38,208 nucleotides of DNA from an uncultured Holophagaceae bacterium (GCA_903843705.1 CAIMQW010000107.1:1-38208), one strand, 5' to 3'. Counted from the stretch's first letter, positions 8,179 through 16,432 are shown. Numbers and translations are program-made. Notes: generated from the sequence alone by a model not told the origin.

Positions 8179-9555
8179 CTAATTTTTCATCGAACTCACC
8201 GTCTCGAAGTAGTGGGCGAAGGCGGCCATGCCGCCGCTGGCCTGCTCCCAGTCATAGTTCTCGTTGGGGGCGTGGTAGCCGTGGCTGGGGAGGCTGAGGC
8301 CCAGGAAGAAGACTTCGCAGCCTAGGAGGTCCTCCATGGTCTTCACGGCGCCGATGCTGCCGCCCTCGCGGGTGAAGGAGCAGGGGGCATCGAAGGCGAA
8401 GCGGTAGGCGTCCTTGATGGCCTCGGCGTAGGGGCCTGTGACGTGGCCGCTGAAGGGTGCCAGACCGTGCTCCTCGTGGAACTGGACGTCGGGGAAGTAC
8501 TTGGCCACAAAGGCGCGGATGCGCTGAATGGTCTTCTGCTCATCCATGGCCGGCACCAGGCGGCAGCTCAGCTTCACCTCGGCCCGGGGCGGCACTGCGC
8601 TCTTGATGCCAGGGCCCGTGTAGCCGCCCACGACGCCGTGGACTTCCATGGTGGGCCGGCCCCAGACGCGCTTCATGACCTTGAGGGGATCCTCGGTGCG
8701 CATGCCGGTGATCATGTGGTCCTTCTTGAAGGTCTCCACGCTGAAGCCCGCGTTGGCCCACTCTTCGAGCTCCTGCTTGCTGGGCTTGACCACCTCGTCA
8801 TAGAAGCCCGGGATCTTCACCTTGCCGGTCTCGCCGTCCATCATGGCGGCCACCACCTTGATGAGCTCTGCCAGGGGGTTGCGGGCCGCGCCGCCTACCA
8901 CGCCGCTGTGCAGGTCATGGTCCGCGGTTTCCAGGGTGAGGCGGAAGCCCTTGAGGCCCCGCAGGCCCGCAGGGGTGCTGGGCTTGCCCCGGGTGATCCA
9001 GACCGTGTCGCTCACCACGATGGCGTCGGTCTTCAGGCGCGCCTGGTGCAGGCCCAGGCCGCCCGCGAAGCTCGGGGAGCCGATCTCCTCCTCGGTCTCC
9101 CAGAGGAAGTGGATGTTCAGGGGCACGCCCGCCCGGCGGGCCGCCAGGGCGCCGAAGAAGGCGGTGATAGCCGGGCCCTTGTCGTCGGTGCTGCCGCGCC
9201 CGCGGTAGGTGTCGCCATCCACCACAAAGGTGAAGGGCTCCGCGGTCCACTCGGGCTCGTTGGCGGGCTGCACGTCCATGTGGTTGTAGACGGTGATGGT
9301 GGGCAGGCTGGGATCCTCCCCGAACCAGCCGTGGATGAAGGGGTTCCCGCTGGTTTCCAGCAGCTCGGCCTTGCCGCCGTGCCGCTCGAAGAGGGCTCGG
9401 GCCGCTTCGGCCACGCGCCGTACATCGCCCTGGTGGGCGGGATCGGCGCTGACGGAGGGAATCTCCACCAGGGTCTTCAGCTCGGCCTCGAAGGTCGATC
9501 TGTTTTCGACGGCGAACTGGGCCAGGGCTTCACGGGTCAGCAGGGACGGATTCAT
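8179..9555 (-). CDS. M20-family metallopeptidase (dipeptidase/CNDP-like)
   Basis: A 458-aa cytoplasmic di-zinc hydrolase of the M20 family, closest in layout to carnosinase-type dipeptidases rather than to DapE/ArgE. Zinc and catalytic residues are visible: the His and Asp of YNHMDVQP, the bridging Asp of GRGSTDDKGP, the catalytic and ligand Glu of WETEEEIGS, the Asp of VVSDTVW, and the final His of LPSHGYHAPNE. The dimerisation lid (about 180-300) contains DLHSGVVGG, typical of this subgroup. ATG at 9555 is chosen because GGAG lies 6 bases upstream; the frame could extend 10 codons to 9585. It follows argC on the same strand after an 81-base AT-rich gap, so it may have its own promoter. Substrate is probably small peptides. 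Confidence 0.88.
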   Translation of the reverse strand: MNPSLLTREALAQFAVENRSTFEAELKTLVEIPSVSADPAHQGDVRRVAEAARALFERHGGKAELLETSGNPFIHGWFGEDPSLPTITVYNHMDVQPANEPEWTAEPFTFVVDGDTYRGRGSTDDKGPAITAFFGALAARRAGVPLNIHFLWETEEEIGSPSFAGGLGLHQARLKTDAIVVSDTVWITRGKPSTPAGLRGLKGFRLTLETADHDLHSGVVGGAARNPLAELIKVVAAMMDGETGKVKIPGFYDEVVKPSKQELEEWANAGFSVETFKKDHMITGMRTEDPLKVMKRVWGRPTMEVHGVVGGYTGPGIKSAVPPRAEVKLSCRLVPAMDEQKTIQRIRAFVAKYFPDVQFHEEHGLAPFSGHVTGPYAEAIKDAYRFAFDAPCSFTREGGSIGAVKTMEDLLGCEVFFLGLSLPSHGYHAPNENYDWEQASGGMAAFAHYFETVSSMKN

Positions 9556-9636
9556 GGGGTCTCCAGGTTCGGGGGAGACCATCATGCCACATAAGGGAAA
9601 TGTTGCTTATAAAGGATCTAAAGGTAACTGATGGCG

Positions 9637-10638
9637 CTAGGCCGGCCATCCCCCGGCGCTGCGTAGGCCAGTGCATTCCGGCAGGCCTAGAGACAGGTTG
9701 AGGTTCTGCACGGCCTGGGTGGCCATGCCCTTGCCCAGGTTGTCCAGGGCCACCAGCACCACCCCGTGGCCGCCTTTGGCCGCCACGGCCAAGTCCGCAA
9801 AAGCGCTGCCCACCGTGGCTGCCACCCGAGGCGTGACGTCCACAATGCGCACAAAGAACCGCCCCTCATAGAACTTTTCGAAGTGGGCCCGCAAGGCCCC
9901 AACTTCAATTCCCGCAGGCAGTGGGAATTGAATCGTGGCAAAAATCCCCCGCACCATGGGCGCGCTCTGAGGCACGAAGCTGAGGGGCGCCTGCCAGCCG
10001 GCGGTGGCCAGGGTGCGCAGCACCTCAGCCTCATGCTGGTGGCCCAGGACCTTGTAGGCGCGGAAGTCATGGGCGCGGCTGGGGTGGTGGGTGGTGTCTG
10101 AGGGCGCGGCGCCGGAGCCGCTGGAGCCCGTGGCGGCGGTGACCGCCACGAAGGCGGGCTGCCACTCGGCCAGGGGCAGCAGGGCCAACTGCAGGGCCGT
10201 GGCGAAGCAGCCGGGGTTGGCGATGCGCTTGGCACCGGCGATGCGCTCGGGCTGCCAGTCCACCAGGCCGTAGACCCAGGCGGGATCCAGGCGGAAGTCC
10301 GCCGAGAGGTCGATGACGATGAGGCGCTCCAGCAGGCCCGGGTGGGTCTGGGCGGCGGCTTCGAGCTCGGGCCAGAGCTTGCCCAGCTCCCCGTGGGGCA
10401 GGGCCGAGAAGATGACCGGAGCGGGGCTGGCCGCGAGGGCCTCCCAGTCCGGTGTGCCTTCGAAGACTCCCTCCACCAGTCCCCGCAGGTTCGGGTGCTG
10501 GGCATGGAAGGGCTTGCCCGCATGGCTGCGGGCCGTGCCGCGCAGAGAAGCCACCGCCGGGTGGTTGGAGAGCCAGCGCAGCAGCTCGCCACCGCCGTAG
10601 CCCGAAGCACCGAGGATCAGGACATCGACTTGGGTCAT
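9637..10638 (-). CDS. argC: N-acyl-gamma-glutamyl-phosphate reductase
   Basis: NADPH-dependent reduction of N-acylglutamyl-phosphate to the semialdehyde, third step of arginine synthesis. The 333-aa protein has the nucleotide-binding LILGASGYGGGELLRWL, the catalytic Cys144 in IANPGCFATA, and the active-site His in VLGHQHEAEV. The stretch GSSGSGAAPSDTTHHPSRAH before that His resembles Bacteroidetes ArgC and LysY-type reductases more than the E. coli type. The start ATG shares one base with the stop of the upstream P-loop gene (TGATG), a sign of translational coupling. It is the last gene of the arginine operon. Whether the acyl group is acetyl or succinyl cannot be told from this protein alone; the transcarbamylase suggests succinyl. 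Confidence 0.93.
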   Translation of the reverse strand: MTQVDVLILGASGYGGGELLRWLSNHPAVASLRGTARSHAGKPFHAQHPNLRGLVEGVFEGTPDWEALAASPAPVIFSALPHGELGKLWPELEAAAQTHPGLLERLIVIDLSADFRLDPAWVYGLVDWQPERIAGAKRIANPGCFATALQLALLPLAEWQPAFVAVTAATGSSGSGAAPSDTTHHPSRAHDFRAYKVLGHQHEAEVLRTLATAGWQAPLSFVPQSAPMVRGIFATIQFPLPAGIEVGALRAHFEKFYEGRFFVRIVDVTPRVAATVGSAFADLAVAAKGGHGVVLVALDNLGKGMATQAVQNLNLSLGLPECTGLRSAGGWPA

Positions 10639-11699
10639 CAGGAACCACCCTTAGAGGAAGACAGCTTGGCTTCGACTAGGCCGAGGACGAAGTTGCCGAG
10701 GGCGTCGGCGTCGGCGCGGGCGTTGCGGGCGGGGAGGCCCAGGGTAGCCACGAAGCGCTCGCCCACCCGGTTGTCGGTGGCGGGCCCGGCCACCAGGTCG
10801 GCCCGGATGCCGAAGGCGGACTGCAGCTGGTGAACACCACCGGCGACGCCTACGGGATCGTTGGCACAGAGGACGAAGGCGCCGCCTAGGGCCCGCAGGC
10901 CCGCATCCTCCAGGATGGCCTGGACGCCGTACTCGCCCATGATGCCGTCACCGGTCTCGGCCACGATGACGTCCACGCCGTGGGCCGCCAGCTCGGAGAA
11001 GATGATGCGCGCAACCCCGGCAGCGGAGCCGGCATCGGTGCAGACCACGCCCGCATCGGTGAAGTCCAGGGCCACCTCGGCGCCGTAGTCGCGCATGGCC
11101 AGGGCATCGCGCATGAGGGACACCCCCGTAAGCTTGCAGGCCCCCACACGGTAGCCCGCGCGGCTCAGCTGCCGGATGGCAGCGCAGGCGGCGGCGGTCT
11201 TGCCGGCGTTCATGCAGGTGCCCGCCACATATACCACGGGACAGCGGGGCGAGAGGCTGGTGCCCTGGAGGGCGCCCATGCGGATGTGGGCCGCCTGGCC
11301 CGCGCGGCTCTGGAACTCGGGGAAGACCTGCACCTGGCCCAGCACTTCCATGTCGAAGGGCTTGCCCAGGTCCCGGTTATAGGAGAGGCAGGTGCCGATG
11401 ACCCCGCCCATGTTTAGCAGGTTCACGGTGTCGCCGGTCTTGAGGGCCGTGGGTAGGATGCCCTCGTAGCCCTGGAGGGCGTTGCGGTGGCCCAGGGCCC
11501 CCACCAGGATGTCCCCGTCGTGCAGCGTGCTCATGCGGCCGTGGGGATCCTCCAGCTGGTTGTAGGTGGTCTTCTCGCCCCGCACCCGGCAGGCGATGAC
11601 CGAGCCTTCTTCCAACAGAATCTCTGGCGCCAGGGTAAGCGTCCGCCCCAGCCGCAGGTTGCGGGTGACCGAAGCGAGCTTGTCAACGTGAATGCGCAT
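10638..11699 (-). CDS. P-loop protein of unknown function inside the arginine operon (candidate N-acylglutamate synthase/ligase)
   Basis: A 353-aa protein. Residues 1-150 form a strand-rich N-terminal part (GDILVGALGHRNALQGYEG, NLLNMGGVIGTCLSYN). Residues 155-330 are a P-loop domain: Walker A GTCMNAGKT at 160-168, a following CKLTGVSLMRDAL, a DFTDAGVVCTDAG segment, and IVAETGDGIMGEYG at 245-258, reminiscent of BioD, MobB and DUF1611 proteins. There is no signal peptide or membrane segment. It sits between argG and argC and is coupled to argC by a one-base overlap, in an operon that has every arginine step except N-acylation of glutamate. DUF1611 members such as DgcN are, from memory, glutamate N-acetyltransferases. 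A role in making N-acylglutamate is therefore inferred; a regulator or an assembly NTPase is the alternative. GAGG lies 6-9 bases before the ATG. Confidence 0.75.
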   Translation of the reverse strand: MRIHVDKLASVTRNLRLGRTLTLAPEILLEEGSVIACRVRGEKTTYNQLEDPHGRMSTLHDGDILVGALGHRNALQGYEGILPTALKTGDTVNLLNMGGVIGTCLSYNRDLGKPFDMEVLGQVQVFPEFQSRAGQAAHIRMGALQGTSLSPRCPVVYVAGTCMNAGKTAAACAAIRQLSRAGYRVGACKLTGVSLMRDALAMRDYGAEVALDFTDAGVVCTDAGSAAGVARIIFSELAAHGVDVIVAETGDGIMGEYGVQAILEDAGLRALGGAFVLCANDPVGVAGGVHQLQSAFGIRADLVAGPATDNRVGERFVATLGLPARNARADADALGNFVLGLVEAKLSSSKGGS

Positions 11700-11719
11700 G
11701 GGGTCCTCTGGAAAAGCTT

Positions 11720-11782
11720 CACCACGAAGACACGAAGAACTGCCAAGAAGTGCTTTTTTCGTGTCTTCGTGTCTTCGTGGTG
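11720..11782. repeat. Intergenic hairpin repeat, GAAGACACGAAG type
   Basis: Perfect 18-base inverted repeat: CACCACGAAGACACGAAG at 11720-11737 and its complement at 11765-11782, with a 27-base loop that includes a T-run. The arms are themselves made of short tandem units (ACGAAG/CACGAAG). It fills the gap between argG (stop at 11785) and the P-loop gene (start 11699) inside the operon. Similar CACGAAG hairpins recur in intergenic DNA of many unrelated bacteria; their role is unknown. On the minus-strand mRNA it could act as a processing or attenuation hairpin. Confidence 0.8.
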
Positions 11783-11784
11783 GA

Positions 11785-12972
11785 TCAGTTGTTCTTTGCC
11801 TTGAGCGTGAGGGTCTGCTGGACGCCGAAGATCTTGGCGAAGCCGGCGGCTTCGGTGCCGGTCCACAGGCGGTTGGTTTCGCCGTAGGTGGCGATGCGGG
11901 GATCCATGAGGGAGTAGGGCGACTGGACGCCCTCTACCACGAAGGCCCGGGGGTGCAGGGTGACGCGCACCTCGCCGGTGACGCGGTCCTGGCTGGAGTC
12001 CAGGAAGGCTTCGAGGTCGCGGGCCAGGGGATCGAAGAAGTGGCCCTCGTGCAGGAGGCCGCCGTAGAGGTTGCCCAGGGACTCTTTCCAGAAGAGCTGC
12101 TTGCCGGACAGGACCAGCTTCTCCAGCTCCCGGTGGGCGCCTATCAGCAGGTGCGCGGCGGGGGCCTCGTAGCCCACGCGGCCCTTGATGCCCAGGATGG
12201 TATCGCCGAGGTGCACGCCCCGGCCGATGCCGTAGGGGCGACCCAGATCGTTGAGGCGGGCGATGAGGGTGACGGGGTCCAGGCCTTCGCCGTCCAGGGC
12301 CACCGGGACACCCTGATCGAAGCTTATGACCAGGGTCGAAGGCGCTGGGGTCCCGATGACGCCGCCCGGGAAGGCCGCTTCGGGCAGGCTGCTCCAGGGG
12401 TCCAGGGTCTCCCGGCCACCCACGCTGGTGCCCCACATGCCTTCGTTGATGGAGTAGTCCTTGGTCTTCTCGGGGAACACCAGACCACGCTGGGCGCAGT
12501 AGTCCATCTCCTCGGCCCGGGACAGGCCCAGGTCGCGGATGGGGGTCAGGATTTCCAGGTCCGGGGCGAGGGCGCGGAAGGCCACATCGAAGCGCACCTG
12601 GTCGTTGCCGGCGCCCGTGGAGCCGTGGGCAATGGCGGTGGCGCCCATGCTCTTGGCCAATTCGGCAACCGCCCGGGCCTGGCAGACGCGCTCAGCGGAG
12701 ACGGACAGGGGATACATCTGGCCGCGTAGAACATTGCCGTAGACTAGGTAGCGCAGGTAGCCGTCGAAGAGGCCGGCCCGGGCATCCACGGTGGTGTGGC
12801 TGAGGGCGCCGAGCTTCGGCGAGGCCGCCTCGATGCGGGCCAGCTCCTCCGGCGAGAACCCACCGGTGTTGACTGTGACCGTGGCCACCTCGTAGCCCTG
12901 CTCCTTAAGGTAGAAGACGCAGAAGGACGTATCGAGACCGCCCGAAAAGGCGAGGACAGCGAGCTTGCTCAT
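11785..12972 (-). CDS. argG: Argininosuccinate synthase
   Basis: Joins citrulline and aspartate with ATP to argininosuccinate. The 395-aa protein has the N-type PP-loop AFSGGLDTS at residues 8-16, the GNVLRGQMYPLSVSAER segment, and the AHGSTGAGNDQVRFD motif that binds aspartate and ATP. Wording such as VNTGGFSPEELARIE and the WGTSVGGRE segment match the Bacteroidetes branch of ArgG rather than the proteobacterial one, in line with the rest of the operon. Length is normal. It is bounded on both sides by hairpin repeats (11720-11782 and 13019-13080), which could set its expression relative to argH and the downstream pair. Confidence 0.95.
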   Translation of the reverse strand: MSKLAVLAFSGGLDTSFCVFYLKEQGYEVATVTVNTGGFSPEELARIEAASPKLGALSHTTVDARAGLFDGYLRYLVYGNVLRGQMYPLSVSAERVCQARAVAELAKSMGATAIAHGSTGAGNDQVRFDVAFRALAPDLEILTPIRDLGLSRAEEMDYCAQRGLVFPEKTKDYSINEGMWGTSVGGRETLDPWSSLPEAAFPGGVIGTPAPSTLVISFDQGVPVALDGEGLDPVTLIARLNDLGRPYGIGRGVHLGDTILGIKGRVGYEAPAAHLLIGAHRELEKLVLSGKQLFWKESLGNLYGGLLHEGHFFDPLARDLEAFLDSSQDRVTGEVRVTLHPRAFVVEGVQSPYSLMDPRIATYGETNRLWTGTEAAGFAKIFGVQQTLTLKAKNN

Positions 12973-13018
12973 AGGGGACCTTTCATTTTGGGCATAGGGC
13001 AGAAGAAAAACGCCAACA

Positions 13019-13080
13019 GCAGAGAACGCAGAGAGCGAAGAGCGAAGCAGAACTCCCTCTGCGTTCTCCGAGTTCTCTGC
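13019..13080. repeat. Intergenic hairpin repeat, GAGAACGCAGAG type
   Basis: Inverted repeat GAGAACGCAGAG (13022-13033) and CTCTGCGTTCTC (13057-13068), extended by an alternative outer pair GCAGAGAA (13019-13026) with TTCTCTGC (13073-13080), so two competing stems are possible. The arms consist of short tandem variants of GCAGAGAAC. It lies in the 133-base gap between argH and argG. It has the same design as, but a different sequence from, the hairpin at 11720-11782. Confidence 0.75.
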
Positions 13081-13105
13081 GGTGAACCAACAGCAGAAGC
13101 CAGCA

Positions 13106-14461
13106 CTACTCCGCCCACAGGGTCTCCTCGGCCTGGGCGTGGGTGTCAGCCTTGGCCTGGATCCAGGCGCGGGCTGCGGCGAGCTCGGTGGCGAGGTCGT
13201 CCAGGGCTAGGTTGCCGGCGCCGCCCAGGTGGGTGGCGGTGAGGGCGCTGCGGTCCGGGGCGAAGGTGCCGTCCTGGAGCTGCTGGGCCACCTGGCGGTA
13301 GGCGTCGCGGAAGGGCAGGCCCCCCTGCACCAGGACATAGGCCTGGTGGGCGGCGTAGAGCTCATCCGAGGAGGCCGCAGCGGTGGCGTCGGCCTGCACT
13401 TGGAGCGCCGGCAGGAGGGGCTTGAGCACGGCGAAGAGGTCGTCGGCGCTGCGCAGGGCGATGACCAGGGGCCGCTTCAGCAGCTGCAGGTCCCGGTGGT
13501 AGCTGGAGGGCAGGCCGGCGGCGAGCTGCTCGAGCAGGCCCGCGGCGCCCCGCAGCTCGCGGCAGCGGCCCCGGGCCAGCTCCACCACGTCCGGGTTCTT
13601 CTTCTGGGGCATGATGCTCGAGCCCGTGGTGTAGGCGTCGGGCAGTTTGAGGAAGCCGAACTCTTCGGTGCTGTAGAGCGACACGTCCCACAGGAACTTC
13701 TCCAGGACGCCACCGACCGAGGCGGCCCACTCGAGCAGGGCGACCTCGTGGCGGCCCCGGCTGTTCTGCACGTCGATGGGGCTGCGCTGGACCTTCGAAA
13801 AGCCCAACAGCCGCGCCGTGAGGGCCCGATCGATGGGCAGAGGCACGCCGAAGCCCGCCGCCGAGCCCAGGGGGCAGCGGTCCAGGCGGCCATAGACACC
13901 CTGCAGGGCTTCCAGTTCTTCCAGCAGGCCCTCGGCGAAGGCCGTGGCCCAGAGGCCGAAGCTGCTCGGCATGGCGCGCCGCAGGTGCGTGTAGCCCGGC
14001 AGGGGCGTATCGCGGTGCACTTTGGCGAAGGCCAGGAAGGCCTCGGCCAGATCCGCGACCCGCAGGCCCAGGCGCACCAGGGCGTCCCGCTGGTAGAGGC
14101 GCAGGGCGAGGATGATCTGGTCGTTGCGCGAGCGGCCCAGGTGGATGCGGGCCCCGGCTGCGCCGAAGCGCTGGGTGAGGTTCGCCTCGATGGCGGTGTG
14201 GCAGTCCTCCATGGCCGCGGGGATGGGGAAGGCCCCCTGGCGGGCGGCCTGGGCAATGTCTCGCAGGCCGCCCACGAGGGTCTCGGCGTCCGCCGCCGGG
14301 ATCAGGCCCGTGGCGGCCAGCATCCGGGCGTGGGCCGCGCTGCCCAGGGCGTCCCACGCCACCAGGGCCAGGTCCGTGTCAGGATCCTCGCCCACGGTGA
14401 ACCGGTGGATTGCCTCATCCAGGGGCACATCCTTGGCCCAGAGCCGACCGGGTTCACGCAT
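13106..14461 (-). CDS. argH: Argininosuccinate lyase
   Basis: Splits argininosuccinate into arginine and fumarate, the last step of the pathway. The 451-aa protein carries the family signature GSSIMPQKKNPD with the catalytic Ser, the HLGRSRNDQI substrate-binding motif, DCHTAIEANL, and the TPLPGYTHLRRAMP segment. No acetyltransferase domain is fused at the C-terminus, unlike the ArgH(A) fusion proteins of some marine bacteria, so it does not supply the first pathway step. The ATG at 14461 overlaps the end of argE' by 8 bases; an open frame extends to 14857 but that portion is a shadow of argE'. It is followed after 133 bases by argG. Confidence 0.95.
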   Translation of the reverse strand: MREPGRLWAKDVPLDEAIHRFTVGEDPDTDLALVAWDALGSAAHARMLAATGLIPAADAETLVGGLRDIAQAARQGAFPIPAAMEDCHTAIEANLTQRFGAAGARIHLGRSRNDQIILALRLYQRDALVRLGLRVADLAEAFLAFAKVHRDTPLPGYTHLRRAMPSSFGLWATAFAEGLLEELEALQGVYGRLDRCPLGSAAGFGVPLPIDRALTARLLGFSKVQRSPIDVQNSRGRHEVALLEWAASVGGVLEKFLWDVSLYSTEEFGFLKLPDAYTTGSSIMPQKKNPDVVELARGRCRELRGAAGLLEQLAAGLPSSYHRDLQLLKRPLVIALRSADDLFAVLKPLLPALQVQADATAAASSDELYAAHQAYVLVQGGLPFRDAYRQVAQQLQDGTFAPDRSALTATHLGGAGNLALDDLATELAAARAWIQAKADTHAQAEETLWAE

Positions 14462-15518
14462 GGGGCACCTGCAGGGGGAAGAAGAGCGTGGCCAGCTGCG
14501 CGTAGAAGGCTGCACCGGCCTCGATCTCAGCCAGGGTGATGTGCTCGTTGGGGCGGTGGCTGCGGAAGGTGTCGCCGGGGCCCACCTTGACCGTGGGGAT
14601 GTCGCCCAGGAAGGCCCAGTCCGAGGTAGTGCCGGAGCCCACGGGACCGGCCTTGCCTGCAGCCTGGAGCGCGGCGCGGACGATGGCTTCCCGGGGATCC
14701 GTGGACTTGGGCAGGTAGCGCTTGGAGTGGATGGCGACCTGGCTCTCCAGGCGCCCCTGGAAGTCCGCCGCCAGGTCATCGTGGTCCTGGTCCGGACCCG
14801 TGCGCAGGTCGATGAAGAACTCGCAGGCGTCGGGCACCTGGTTCCGCCAGAGGCCACCCTGGATCTGGGTGACCTGGGCCTTCTGGGAGCCCAGCAGCTG
14901 GTGCGGCGGGAACTCCATGGCGGCCACGCGGGTGATGTCCCGGGCCGCCTTGTGGATAGCGTTCTCGGCGCCCAGCATCTGGGCGTTTGCCACGTGGCCG
15001 CTCTGGCCCCGGGCCGTGCACTTCAGTACCAGAAGGCCCCGCTGGGCGGCGCAGACACGCAGGCCCGTAGGCTCGCCCACCACGGCGCCATCGAAGGAAC
15101 CCAACTCGCCCAGGATGGTGGCGATGCCGTTGCCGCCGGTCTCTTCCTCGGCCGTGAGGGCCACGGTCACTTCGCCCTCCAGGGATTGCTCGGACAGCTC
15201 GAAGGCGGCGAGCAGAATGGCGGCAACCGAGGCCTTGGCGTCGTTGGCGCCGAGGCCATGGAGGCGGGTCCCGTTCCAGATCGGTGTGAAGGGATCACCC
15301 TCCCAGCCGGCGCAGGGCGGCACCGTGTCCAGGTGGGAGTTCATGAGCAGCCGCTTGCCGCCGGTGGCCCCGAAGCTGAACCACAGGTTGTGGTCCTGCC
15401 GGTGCACCTGGAAGCCGCGGGCGGTGAGCAGATCCTGGAGCAGGTCCGCGATGGCGCCTTCGCCACCGGACACGCTGGGCGTGCCGACCAGGAGGGTGAT
15501 CAGCTCGGCGGCGTTCAT
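14454..15518 (-). CDS. argE: M20-family N-acylornithine/N-acylcitrulline deacylase (ArgE-like)
   Basis: Removes the acyl group from the pathway intermediate; after an N-acylornithine transcarbamylase the substrate should be N-acylcitrulline. The 354-aa M20 metallohydrolase shows H62 and D64 (NSHLDTVPP), D93 (GLGANDAKAS), E124/E125 (TAEEETGG), E149 (GEPTGL) and the final zinc His in DTFRSHRPNEHI. The GSGTTSDWAFLGDIPTVKVGPGD region is close to Bacteroidetes ArgE, which act on N-succinyl or N-acetyl intermediates, and to LysK. It is shorter than E. coli ArgE, as in that group. The start overlaps the argB stop by 4 bases (ATGA) and the end overlaps argH, so the three are translationally coupled. 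Confidence 0.88.
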   Translation of the reverse strand: MNAAELITLLVGTPSVSGGEGAIADLLQDLLTARGFQVHRQDHNLWFSFGATGGKRLLMNSHLDTVPPCAGWEGDPFTPIWNGTRLHGLGANDAKASVAAILLAAFELSEQSLEGEVTVALTAEEETGGNGIATILGELGSFDGAVVGEPTGLRVCAAQRGLLVLKCTARGQSGHVANAQMLGAENAIHKAARDITRVAAMEFPPHQLLGSQKAQVTQIQGGLWRNQVPDACEFFIDLRTGPDQDHDDLAADFQGRLESQVAIHSKRYLPKSTDPREAIVRAALQAAGKAGPVGSGTTSDWAFLGDIPTVKVGPGDTFRSHRPNEHITLAEIEAGAAFYAQLATLFFPLQVPHA

Positions 15519-16432
15519 CCGGCCACCGCCGCGACCGGGGTGGGGATGATCATGGTGCCGCTGCCCTCATTGGTGAAGACCTCGGCCAGCAGGGCGTCCG
15601 GGGCCAGGCCGCTGACGAGGTGGGCGCTGGAGACGCCATTCTGGAGCGCGTTCCGCACGGCGGTGAGCTTGGGCCGCATGCCCCCGCTGATGGCGCCCTC
15701 CTGTTCCAGGACCGCCAGCTCGTCCAGCGTGGCGTGGGGGATCAGGGACGAGCTCTTGTTCACATCCTTCAGAAGGCCCGGCACCGAGAGCAGGAAGAAG
15801 ATCTTTTCCGCAGCCAGGGCCGAGGCCAGGCTGGCGGCGATGGTGTCGGCGTTGGTGTTGTAGATGGCGCCGTCGGTGCCGCCCGAGAGGGGCGCCACCA
15901 CTGGCACGAAGCCGCCTTCCAGCAGATGGGTGAGGACGCTGGGATCCACGGAATCGATGTCGCCCACTAGGCCGAAGTCCACGAGCACGGGCTCCGTGGC
16001 GCCGTCGGGCACCACGGATACCGGCGGTCGCCGGTGGGCTTTGACCAGGCCCGCATCCACCCCCGAGAGGCCCACGGCGGGCACCCCGTTGGCCAGGAGC
16101 TCCGCGAGGAGGTCCATGTGCACCTGGCCGGCGAAGACCATCTTGGCGGCGTTCAGAACTTCCGGCGTGGTCACCCGGCGTCCCGCCACCTTCTGGATGG
16201 GGATGGCCATGGCCCGGCACACGGCGTCGAGTTCGGGTCCGCCGCCGTGCACCAGCACCACACGGATGGAGAAGCTCCAGAGCAGGGCGATCTGTTCACA
16301 CAGGGCCTTGCGCATCTTGGGCTCGGCGATGACTTCGCCGCCGACCTTGATCAGGAAGGTCTTCCCGCGCCAGAGGCGGACAAACTGGGAGGCTTCCTTG
16401 AGGGCGGCGTAGGGATTCGGGGACAGCGGCAT
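15515..16432 (-). CDS. argB: N-acylglutamate kinase
   Basis: Phosphorylates the gamma-carboxylate of N-acylglutamate with ATP, second step of arginine synthesis. The 305-aa amino-acid-kinase fold has the ATP-binding Lys29 in LIKVGGEVI, the glycine-rich HGGGPELDA loop (62-70), GRRVTTPEVL where N-acetylglutamate kinases read GLRVT, and NTNADTIAASLASALAAEKI with the Asp/Lys catalytic surroundings. The N-terminal helix (PNPYAALKEASQFVRLWRGK) resembles the kinked helix of arginine-inhibited hexameric enzymes, so feedback inhibition is possible but not shown. No acetyltransferase domain is fused. 32 bases separate it from argF'; ATGA overlap with argE'. Confidence 0.92.
   Translation of the reverse strand: MPLSPNPYAALKEASQFVRLWRGKTFLIKVGGEVIAEPKMRKALCEQIALLWSFSIRVVLVHGGGPELDAVCRAMAIPIQKVAGRRVTTPEVLNAAKMVFAGQVHMDLLAELLANGVPAVGLSGVDAGLVKAHRRPPVSVVPDGATEPVLVDFGLVGDIDSVDPSVLTHLLEGGFVPVVAPLSGGTDGAIYNTNADTIAASLASALAAEKIFFLLSVPGLLKDVNKSSSLIPHATLDELAVLEQEGAISGGMRPKLTAVRNALQNGVSSAHLVSGLAPDALLAEVFTNEGSGTMIIPTPVAAVAG

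Noticed and set aside
8179-9555. Assignment of the M20 gene as dapE or as part of the arginine operon
   Set aside because: Layout (458 aa, DLHSGVVGG, WETEEEIGS) is dipeptidase-like; the operon already has its own deacylase, and an 81-base gap separates it from argC.
14462-14857. N-terminal extension of argH to 583 aa
   Set aside because: The added part is Ser/Arg/Pro-rich, lies over argE' in another frame, and ArgH homologues start at MREPGRLWAKD.
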